DNA of 11,562 nt, from contig CAQVQZ010000052.1 of the NCBI GenBank assembly GCA_948902155.1, forward strand, positions 1 to 11,562, written 5' to 3'. The DNA is from an uncultured Oscillibacter sp. Its GTDB lineage: Bacteria; Bacillota_A; Clostridia; Oscillospirales; Oscillospiraceae. The position numbers and the translations under genes are program-made. Shown piece after piece: positions 1 through 5,654 of the stretch (its first letter is position 1; each line of letters begins with the position of its first letter). The notes below the pieces were generated by a model, which ran no database searches, was not told the DNA's origin, and saw only the letters and a list, made by a program, of their open reading frames with translations.

Positions 1-652
1 GATCGACAAAGGCGTAGAGCATGGCGGAGTTGATGTTGGCGTTGGTGGTGCCGCCCACCTTGTTCTGGCGGTACCAGGTATAGCCGCAGTCCACGATGTC
101 GGCCCAGTGGTCGAATTTCAGAGCCTCGCCATTGGTGCCCAGCTCGTCGTTGCGGTAGAGCATCAGCACGTTCTGGATAACCAGGCCGTAAGCGTGGCCG
201 GGATAGACGTACTCGCCCACGTCGCCGCCCCAGGAGGGCGTCCATTCCACCAGCTTCAGGTTCTCATACTGGCCGTTGATGACCTGGGACCAGCGGGTCT
301 CGTTGAGGCCGAAGAGGATGTCGCCGTCCTTGTTCTCATTGGCGGCCTGGATGGCGGCGGTGTCGCCGGAGATGACGCTGTTGTCGTCGATGCTGATGGT
401 GAAGCCCGCGTCCTTGGCCTCGTTGATCAGCCACGTGGTGCGCTCGGTGGAGTTGGAGTTGGAATAGATGCGGATGGTGTAGCCGGAGTAATCCTTGTCC
501 TCGCTGCCGCCGTCGCCGGCGGGGGCGGGGGCGTCGCTGGGCTGCTGGGCGTCGGCGGGGGGCTGCTGGGCGTCGCCGCCGCTCTTGCCGCCGCAGGCGG
601 CGAGGGACAGCACCATGACCAGGGCCAGCAGGGTCGCAAGAATCTTTTTCAT
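1..652 (-). CDS. Extracellular solute-binding lipoprotein of an ABC transporter (5' part; C-terminus off window)
   Basis: The first 217 residues are visible and the frame stays open to the left edge. Residues 1-20 form a lipoprotein signal (MKKIL start, hydrophobic core, lipobox LAAC with Cys20), followed by an acidic, Gln/Pro-rich linker to about residue 55 that contains a 7-residue repeat (DAQQPPA, DAQQPSD). The folded part begins near YTIRIYSNSN and continues with GDILFGLNETRW, LVEWTPSW and a segment reading GLVIQNVLMLYRND. This layout fits the Fe3+/thiamine/hexose-phosphate type of binding proteins (SBP_bac_6/8 style) that deliver ligand to an ABC permease. The start is fixed by a GGAG ribosome site 7-10 bases upstream, and an earlier ATG (at 657) hits a stop after one codon. 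Permease and ATPase genes are expected just left of the window. The gene lies downstream of a two-component system on the same strand and is a likely target of it. The ligand cannot be read from the sequence. Confidence 0.88.
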   Translation of the reverse strand, partial: MKKILATLLALVMVLSLAACGGKSGGDAQQPPADAQQPSDAPAPAGDGGSEDKDYSGYTIRIYSNSNSTERTTWLINEAKDAGFTISIDDNSVISGDTAAIQAANENKDGDILFGLNETRWSQVINGQYENLKLVEWTPSWGGDVGEYVYPGHAYGLVIQNVLMLYRNDELGTNGEALKFDHWADIVDCGYTWYRQNKVGGTTNANINSAMLYAFVD

Positions 653-706
653 TTCATCGTCTCCTTGTCTAAAAATCCGCAGGGAATCCGAGGTTTCCAT
701 AGTCAC

Positions 707-734
707 AGTATACAAGGAAGACCGCCGGAAGGAA
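707..734 (-). promoter_or_regulatory. Putative activator-dependent promoter of the left-edge binding-protein gene
   Basis: On the minus strand there is a -10-like TATACT (plus-strand 707-712) about 55 bases before the start codon. No recognisable -35 box lies at 16-18 bases. In its place the plus strand has two direct AAGGAA repeats (714-719 and 729-734), with starts 15 bases apart. A weak -35 with direct repeats beside it fits a promoter that needs an AraC-type activator, and such a regulator is encoded immediately upstream. This is inference from a short motif. Confidence 0.3.
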
Positions 735-770
735 ACCGGGCAGAACTGCGATTCTTCCGCCAATCCTGTC

Positions 771-808
771 AAAAAAACGACGGCCGTCAAAAGACAGCCG
801 CCGTTTTT
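771..808 (-). terminator. Rho-independent terminator after the response regulator gene
   Basis: On the minus strand, ACGGCGGCTGTC (plus-strand 793-804) pairs with GACGGCCGTCGT (777-788). This is a 12-bp stem with two G-U pairs and a TTTT loop, and it is followed by seven T. The plus-strand reading also ends in five T, so it may work both ways. It lies about 20 bases past the response regulator stop and separates that operon from the next transporter gene. Confidence 0.85.
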
Positions 809-826
809 GTATAATTTTTACAGCGC

Positions 827-1573
827 CTACCGGCATCGGTCCTGGTACTCTGAGGGGGACATGCCCACCAGCTTTTTGAAGGTGCTGCCGAAATAGGTCA
901 CGTCCCGGTAGCCCACTTCGTCCGCCACCTCGTAGACCTTCCGGCGGCAGTCCCGGAGCAGCTCCATGGCCTTGTGGATGCGGTACTGGGTCAGGTAGTT
1001 GATGACGGTATAGCCGGTTTCCTTCTTGAAAACGTGGCTCAGGTGCCCCTCGCTGACCTGGAGGTGCTGGGCGATGGTGGTGATGCTGATGTCCTCGTCG
1101 GCGTAGTGCCTGGCGATGTATTGGAGAGCCTGGAGGACGTATTTGCTCTTGTCCCCCTTGGCCAGAGGCAGGAGGTCCGCCGGGGCCAGACCCGTCAGCT
1201 CCCGCTCCTTCTGGCGGACCTTGTCGATGGCGGCGGTCAGCTCCTCGTCCCGGAAGGGCTTGAGGAGGTAGTCGTCGGCCCCCAGCTTCAGGGCGCTGCG
1301 GGCGTAGGCGAAATCGCTGTAGGCGGTGAGGAGGATGACGTGGGCCTTGCAGCCCTGGGCCCGGAGCTCCGTGAGCATCTCGATGCCGTCCAGCCGGGGC
1401 ATGCGCACGTCGGTGATGATGAGGTTGGGGCTGTAGCGCTCCACGGCGGCGAGGCCCTCCTCGCCGTTGGACGCCTCGCCCACCAGGACGCAGCCCCGGG
1501 CCGCCCAGTCCACGCCCAGCATGATGCCCCGGCGGACCACGGCCTCGTCGTCAATAACCAGAACCTTCAGCAT
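827..1573 (-). CDS. Two-component response regulator, AraC-type DNA-binding output (YesN/HptR-like)
   Basis: A 248-residue protein with a receiver domain (1-120) and a C-terminal AraC helix-turn-helix pair (about 148-245). The receiver shows the acidic pair D9/D10, phospho-acceptor D55 in LIITDVRMP, T83 and K105 in LLKPF, so all key residues are present. The output domain has the two AraC helices, the second around VADEVGYRDVTYFGSTFKK and ending in GMSPSEY. It should bind DNA when phosphorylated by the kinase encoded just upstream. The ATG start overlaps the kinase stop by 7 bases (ATGCTGA) and follows a GGAGGAG ribosome site inside the kinase gene. The same frame stays open far into the kinase gene, but that extension is a high-GC artefact, because the receiver begins exactly at MLKVLVIDDE. 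It is short for a YesN protein because it has no extra middle domain. The likely target is the solute-binding protein gene that follows. Confidence 0.93.
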   Translation of the reverse strand: MLKVLVIDDEAVVRRGIMLGVDWAARGCVLVGEASNGEEGLAAVERYSPNLIITDVRMPRLDGIEMLTELRAQGCKAHVILLTAYSDFAYARSALKLGADDYLLKPFRDEELTAAIDKVRQKERELTGLAPADLLPLAKGDKSKYVLQALQYIARHYADEDISITTIAQHLQVSEGHLSHVFKKETGYTVINYLTQYRIHKAMELLRDCRRKVYEVADEVGYRDVTYFGSTFKKLVGMSPSEYQDRCR

Positions 1574-3252
1574 GGAAGCTCCTCCTCTCGCCGGATGGGA
1601 AGCCGCAGCCGGACCCGGCTCCCCTCTCCCGGCAGGACCGAGAGGCCGTAGCGGGGCCCGTAGTGCAGGCGGATGATGCTGTCGACGTTGAACAGTCCCA
1701 GGTGCCCGCCGGGGGTCCGCTTCTCCGGGCTGTTGACGGCCTCCAGGATGTCCTGGGGGATGCCGGGGCCGTTGTCCGAGACGGTGAGGAGCAGGTCCCC
1801 CTCCTCCTCTTCGGCGGTAAGCTTGATATAGCCCTCCTCCAGGTCCGCCACGCCGTGGAGAATGGCGTTTTCCACCAGGGGCTGGAGGGCCAGCTTGGGC
1901 ACCCGGCAGCTCCGGAAGCGCTCCGGCACGTCGATCTCGCAGGTGAAGCGGTCCTCGAAGCGGATGGACTGGATAGCCAGATACCGCTCGATCAGGTCCA
2001 GCTCCCGGTCCAGGGTGACGATCTCGTCCCCGGATATGGCGGAGCGCAGGACGGCGGCCAGGTTGGTGGCCAGCTCCGCCACCTGGGGGGCGTGGTGGGC
2101 CACCCCCAGCCACTTCACCGTGTCCAGGGTGTTGTATAGAAAATGCGGGTTCAGCTGAGCCTGCATCATGCGGAGCTTCGTCTCGTTCAGCTCCCGCTGG
2201 CGGCGGAGGTTCCGCTCCAGATTGGCCCGGTACTCCTCGGTCATGCGGTTGAAGCTCCCGGCCAGACGGCCCAGCTCGTCCTCCCGCCCGGTCTCCAGGC
2301 GGACGTCGAACCGGCCCCGCTCCACCTCGCCCATGGCCTGATCCAGCTGGTGGACGGGCTGGGAGAGGTAGCGGCTGAGGAGCCAGGTGGACAGCAGGCT
2401 CAGCAGCACGCACAGCGTGCCCACGAAGACGCTGACCACATAGATGGTGTCCATGACCCGCCCGGTGAAGGTCCGGGGCTGCTGGAGGATGAGGGTGAAG
2501 CCGGTGGGGCCGTGGCGGGCGGCGTGAAAACGGTAATCGCCGTCGGCCCCGGTGAGGGGCGCGCCGGAGAGCAGCTGCGTCCGGAGGGCTCCCACGGTTT
2601 CCCCGGCCTGGGCGGGGCGGGAGTAGTAGATCGTCCGCCACTGCCGGTCCAGCAGAAGGACCTCGCAGGTGGCGTCATACCGCCCGCCGAAGAGCTTGAC
2701 GAAGCCCGCCTGGTCCACGGAGGCGATGACATAGCCCAAAAGCTCCCCGGCGTGGTCCCGGACGGCCTGGGCGGCGGAGAGCCCGCCGCCGGTCTCGGAG
2801 CGGAAGACCAGGGATTCCGCTTTTTCCGCCGCCGGCAGGAGGCCCCAGTGGGTGTCCAGGGCTTGGGTGGGCAGCGCGGTCCCGGTGGTGTAGCGGCAGT
2901 GCCCGCCGCTGTCTGCCACGTCGAAGCGCACATAGTTCCGCAAAGGCTCGGAGGTCCGGTAGAGGACCTGATACAGCGTCCGGGAGCCGCCGCCGCCCCG
3001 GTGGAGGGCGCTGTGGACCACAGTGCTGCCCGCCAGGTCCCCGGCGATGTCCGCGCAGGAGGCGCACACCTCGTCCAGCGCGGCCTGAAGGCCGTCCAGC
3101 TGCTGTTCCGCCTGCCGGGTGAGGCCGCTTTCGATGCGCTCCACCTGGAGGCGGAGCATCAGCGCGCCGCCCAGCAGGAGCGGGGCCAGGGCCGTGAGCA
3201 GCATGACGGCAAACATCCGGTTCCGAAAGGAGCTGCGGATCCACTGCCTCAT
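1567..3252 (-). CDS. Membrane sensor histidine kinase, YesM/LytS family (HptS-like)
   Basis: A 561-residue kinase. TM1 is at about 13-34 and TM2 at about 267-292, enclosing a roughly 230-residue extracellular sensor region. A HAMP linker (about 290-342) follows, then a His_kinase domain with the phospho-acceptor H370 in QAQLNPHFLYN. The ATPase domain has the N-box at E461/N462 (LVENAILHG), the G1 box DNGPGIP (493-499) and GGHLGLFN (515-522). All catalytic motifs look intact. It should autophosphorylate in response to an outside signal and pass phosphate to D55 of the following response regulator. The ATG overlaps the stop of the upstream lipoprotein gene as ATGA (3249-3252), so the two are translationally coupled. 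The sensor region carries a CxxC (C63, C66) and two more cysteines (C119, C196), which is unusual for an outside domain but unexplained. The signal is probably presented by the neighbouring lipoprotein. Confidence 0.94.
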   Translation of the reverse strand: MRQWIRSSFRNRMFAVMLLTALAPLLLGGALMLRLQVERIESGLTRQAEQQLDGLQAALDEVCASCADIAGDLAGSTVVHSALHRGGGGSRTLYQVLYRTSEPLRNYVRFDVADSGGHCRYTTGTALPTQALDTHWGLLPAAEKAESLVFRSETGGGLSAAQAVRDHAGELLGYVIASVDQAGFVKLFGGRYDATCEVLLLDRQWRTIYYSRPAQAGETVGALRTQLLSGAPLTGADGDYRFHAARHGPTGFTLILQQPRTFTGRVMDTIYVVSVFVGTLCVLLSLLSTWLLSRYLSQPVHQLDQAMGEVERGRFDVRLETGREDELGRLAGSFNRMTEEYRANLERNLRRQRELNETKLRMMQAQLNPHFLYNTLDTVKWLGVAHHAPQVAELATNLAAVLRSAISGDEIVTLDRELDLIERYLAIQSIRFEDRFTCEIDVPERFRSCRVPKLALQPLVENAILHGVADLEEGYIKLTAEEEEGDLLLTVSDNGPGIPQDILEAVNSPEKRTPGGHLGLFNVDSIIRLHYGPRYGLSVLPGEGSRVRLRLPIRREEELPC

Positions 3253-4265
3253 GCCGCGCCCCCTTCCTCACCCCACAGCACCCGCCATTGGGCCAGCAGG
3301 GCCTCCCGCTGTTCCCCGGCCCAGACGGCGTCGTAGTCGAAGGAGTTGAAGTCCAGGAAACGGTCCCCTTCCTCCCGGCGCAGGTCCGCCCGGACGGAGC
3401 GCCGGGAACAATGGTCCATCAGGTAGCGCTGGACGTCCTCGCTCAGGGCGAAGTCGATGAAGCGCCGGGCGTTGTCCCCATGGGGACAGCCCGCCACCAC
3501 CGCCATGCCGTCGGGGAGGGTGCAGGTGCCCTCTTTAGGCCCCAGCAAGGCCACGTCCCGCCCGTTGGCGATGGCCTGGAGGGCGACGTCCTCCGGGATG
3601 GCCCCGATGTAGCAGGCGCCGCCGGCCACTGCGCCGATGACCTGGGTGGAGCTGTCCAGAATCCGGCCGTCCAGGTTTTCGATGAATGCCGCCAGCAGCT
3701 CCCGGTCGTCCCCGGGCAGGATCTGGAGCAGGGAGGCCAGGATGGTGTAGCTGGAGCCGGAGGCGGTGGGGGAGACGAAGGCGATCTTTCCCCGCCACGC
3801 GGGGTCCAGGAGGCTCCGCCAGCTGTCCGGCGGGTTCGTGCGGATGAGCACAGGGTTGTAGATCAGCACCACCGGCAGGGAGGAAAAGGCGGTCCACGTC
3901 CCGCTGTCGCAGCGGAAGGAGGGCTGGAGCTGGTCCTGCAAAGGGCTGACGTAAGGCTCGAAGAGGGCGGCGCAGGACTGGAGGCTGTCCACCCCGCCGC
4001 CGAAAAAGAGGTCGCAAACCGGGGCCTCCGCCTCCGCCGCGACGCGGGCGAGCAGATCGCCGCTGCCGCCGGTCTCCACCTGGACCCAGACGCCGGTCCG
4101 CTCCTCGAACTCCTTGATAATGGGGCCGTAGACCGTCTCGGTGTGGGAGGTGTAGATGGTGAGGCGGTCCTGTTCCTCCGGGGCGAAGGGCACAGGGTCC
4201 GGCCCGCCGCCGCAGGCGGTGAGGAGCGGCAGAAGGAGGCACAGGGCTAACAACAGACGCCGCAT
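3249..4265 (-). CDS. Iron-ABC-type solute-binding lipoprotein, probable co-sensor of the two-component system (HptA-like)
   Basis: A 338-residue lipoprotein: MRR start, hydrophobic core, lipobox LTAC with Cys18. The mature part starts LTIYTSHTETVYGPIIKEFEERTG, typical of Fe3+-type periplasmic binding proteins, and continues with DLFFGGGVDSL, PVVLIYNPVLI, DSWRSLLDPAWRGKIAF and GSSYT, in the usual order for the full family length. The start is supported by a GGGAGG ribosome site 7 bases upstream. It is the first gene of an overlapping operon with the histidine kinase and response regulator, and no permease or ATPase gene is beside it. That context argues for a signalling role (binding a ligand and contacting the kinase sensor domain) rather than transport, as for HptA in the S. 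aureus hexose-phosphate system and PgtC in Salmonella. It could still also serve the transporter off the left edge. Confidence 0.9.
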   Translation of the reverse strand: MRRLLLALCLLLPLLTACGGGPDPVPFAPEEQDRLTIYTSHTETVYGPIIKEFEERTGVWVQVETGGSGDLLARVAAEAEAPVCDLFFGGGVDSLQSCAALFEPYVSPLQDQLQPSFRCDSGTWTAFSSLPVVLIYNPVLIRTNPPDSWRSLLDPAWRGKIAFVSPTASGSSYTILASLLQILPGDDRELLAAFIENLDGRILDSSTQVIGAVAGGACYIGAIPEDVALQAIANGRDVALLGPKEGTCTLPDGMAVVAGCPHGDNARRFIDFALSEDVQRYLMDHCSRRSVRADLRREEGDRFLDFNSFDYDAVWAGEQREALLAQWRVLWGEEGGAA

Positions 4266-4300
4266 ACCGTTTCCTCCCCTCGCGTTTCAAGCTTTTTTCC

Positions 4301-4330
4301 ATTTTATCACAGGATTTGGCCGGAATGCAA
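4301..4330 (-). promoter_or_regulatory. Probable promoter of the lipoprotein-kinase-regulator operon
   Basis: Reading the minus strand, an extended -10 TGATAAAAT has its TAAAAT at plus-strand 4301-4306, 36 bases before the start codon. A weak -35 TTGCAT (4325-4330) lies 18 bases upstream. The -10 is good and the -35 poor. Confidence 0.5.
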
Positions 4331-4361
4331 GGGAGGCGGCACAGAAAGATGTTCCACAGCA

Positions 4362-4398
4362 GACAATGGTTGTCAAGGAGCCCCCAGGCGTTTATAAT
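4362..4398 (+). promoter_or_regulatory. Promoter of the ROK kinase gene with overlapping palindrome
   Basis: TTGTCA (4370-4375) and a perfect TATAAT (4393-4398) are separated by exactly 17 bases, a near-consensus sigma-A promoter. A perfect inverted repeat GACAA-TGG-TTGTC (4362-4374) overlaps the -35 box and could be a repressor operator. The palindrome is short, so chance is possible. Confidence 0.8.
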
Positions 4399-4435
4399 GT
4401 AAGGAAAACCATTCGAAACAAAGGAGGACGCGGCG

Positions 4436-5341
4436 ATGGCTGTTTTGGAGGAACGGGGCCCGGTGCGCCTGGGCGTCGACATCGGGGGGACCAATATCAA
4501 GCTGGGCCTGGTGGACAGCCGGGAGCAGCTGCTGCTCTCCCGCTCCGTGCCGACTCCGGCGGAGGGTCCGGAGGCGGTGGCGGCGGAGATCGGCCGTCAG
4601 GCTTTGAAGCTGCTGGAGGAGCTGGGAGTAGCCCCGGCCCAGTGCCTGGGGGCGGGGCTGGGGGTCCCCGGCACGGTGGAGGGGGACATGGTGCTCTACT
4701 CCAACAACCTCCGCTGGGACGACGTGCCCCTGGTCCGGCTTTTGAAGCCGTATCTGCCCATGCCTATTGAGATGGCCAACGACGCGGACTGCGCCGCCCT
4801 GGGGGAGACTGTGGCGGGGGCGGGCGCGGGATACCGGAACGTGGTGCTGCTGACCCTGGGCACCGGCGTGGGGGGCGGCGTCGTGGTAAACGGGGAACTG
4901 CTGAAGGGCTGTGAGCCGGGGCACGTGGTCATCGCGGAGGGCGGCGAGCTCTGCACCTGCGGCAGGCGGGGCTGTCTGGAAGCCTATGCCTCCGCCACGG
5001 CGCTGAAGCGGGAGGGAGCCCGGGCCGCGGGACGGCCCGTGGAGCCGGAGGAGATTTTCGCCGCCGCGGAGGCGGGGGACCCGGAACTCCGGGTTGTGGC
5101 GGAAGCGTACATCCGGCGGCTGGGGACCGGCGTGGTCAACCTCATCAATCTTTTCCGGCCTGAGCTCCTGCTGCTGGGCGGCGGGGTCTCCCAGCAGGGG
5201 GAGACGCTTCTGGAGCCGCTGCGCGCCATGGCGAAGCGGGAGTGCTTCGGAGGGGAGAAGGGGAAGCTGCCGGAAATGCGGATCGCCGCCCTTGGGAACC
5301 GGGCGGGGATGATCGGGGCGGCGTCGCTGATCAAAGGTTAA
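4436..5341 (+). CDS. ROK-family sugar kinase, probably glucokinase
   Basis: A 301-residue cytoplasmic kinase of normal length for the ROK family. It has the phosphate-binding motif DIGGTNIK (15-22), the catalytic Asp D116 in ANDADCAALGE, the second nucleotide motif TLGTGVGGG (140-148), the sugar/zinc motif E160-x-G-H163 and CTCGRRGCLE (C173, C175, C180, E182). It should phosphorylate a hexose with ATP, glucose being most likely; other ROK kinases use N-acetylmannosamine, fructose or allose, so specificity is not proven. There is no N-terminal DNA-binding domain, so it is not a ROK repressor. The start follows AAAGGAGG by 8 bases. It stands alone, divergent from the lipoprotein/two-component operon. 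If that operon handles sugar phosphates, the kinase would feed the same pool, but the link is only positional. Confidence 0.92.
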   Translation: MAVLEERGPVRLGVDIGGTNIKLGLVDSREQLLLSRSVPTPAEGPEAVAAEIGRQALKLLEELGVAPAQCLGAGLGVPGTVEGDMVLYSNNLRWDDVPLVRLLKPYLPMPIEMANDADCAALGETVAGAGAGYRNVVLLTLGTGVGGGVVVNGELLKGCEPGHVVIAEGGELCTCGRRGCLEAYASATALKREGARAAGRPVEPEEIFAAAEAGDPELRVVAEAYIRRLGTGVVNLINLFRPELLLLGGGVSQQGETLLEPLRAMAKRECFGGEKGKLPEMRIAALGNRAGMIGAASLIKG

Positions 5342-5390
5342 AAAAATCTGCCTTGCGGCTTGTGCCGTTCCGGCAGGTGCAAGTAAAAGA

Positions 5391-5506
5391 AAAGGCCCCT
5401 TTGGAAAGGGGCTCCCGCCGGAGGCGGGTGGGGAGCCCCTGCGGACAATCCTCCGTCACGGCTTCGCCGTGCCACTCCTTTTTATAGGCAAATCATTAAA
5501 AAGGAG
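5391..5506. repeat. Compound intergenic inverted-repeat element (several hairpins)
   Basis: In the gene-free stretch 5342-5654 four hairpins follow one another. (A) GCCCCTTT/AAAGGGGC at 5395-5412. (B) GGGGCTCC (5408-5415) pairs with GGAGCCCC (5432-5439) around an inner CGCC/GGCG; it shares bases with A, so A and B exclude each other. (C) CACGGC-TTC-GCCGTG at 5457-5471. (D) a perfect 10-bp CTCCTTTTTA (5475-5484) against TAAAAAGGAG (5497-5506). The CCGTCACGGCTTCGCCGTGCCA block looks like an intergenic repeat I associate with Oscillospiraceae genomes, from memory and not checked. It may end transcription of the ROK gene, as hairpin C is followed by T5 seven bases later. Confidence 0.6.
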
Positions 5507-5578
5507 ACAAATGGCGCAATCAGGATGAGAATGATCTTGTGAAAACAAAACTCATCGAACTGTAATGCGCCATCTGTC
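5506..5578 (-). terminator. Multi-stem hairpin, likely terminator of the SLH protein gene
   Basis: A 13-bp stem with one mismatch (5506-5518 with 5566-5578; core ATGGCGCA/TGCGCCAT) encloses CAG/CTG (5521-5523/5560-5562), GATGAG/CTCATC (5524-5529/5551-5556) and TTGT-GAAA-ACAA (5537-5548). On the minus strand the outer stem is followed by TCCTTTTT, as in an intrinsic terminator, 77 bases past the SLH gene stop. It is much more AT-rich than its surroundings. The extra inner stems, and the GAAA tetraloop on the plus-strand reading, go beyond a plain terminator and leave room for a structured RNA or mobile palindrome. Confidence 0.55.
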
Positions 5579-5654
5579 AATGCATTGTCCTTAATTTACG
5601 GACGAGGAGCTGATTAGGGTCTGCCTGACTCGCCCGTTTTCTCTACAAGTTCTC

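Noticed and set aside
1574..2641. Upstream extension of the response regulator frame
   Set aside because: The receiver domain begins exactly at the ATG at 1573, and the extension is Arg/Pro/Gly-rich shadow sequence inside the intact kinase gene.
2143..3336. A 397-codon plus-strand frame opposite the histidine kinase and lipoprotein genes
   Set aside because: Antisense shadow with no motif and no ribosome site, and it crosses two real genes.
5511..5528. A tiny plus-strand reading frame (ATG, five codons) after AAAAAGGAG, which could be a leader peptide
   Set aside because: It ends after five residues, lies inside a hairpin arm and precedes no plus-strand gene.
5391..5578. A CRISPR array
   Set aside because: The repeats are inverted and unlike each other, with no regular direct repeat and spacer pattern.
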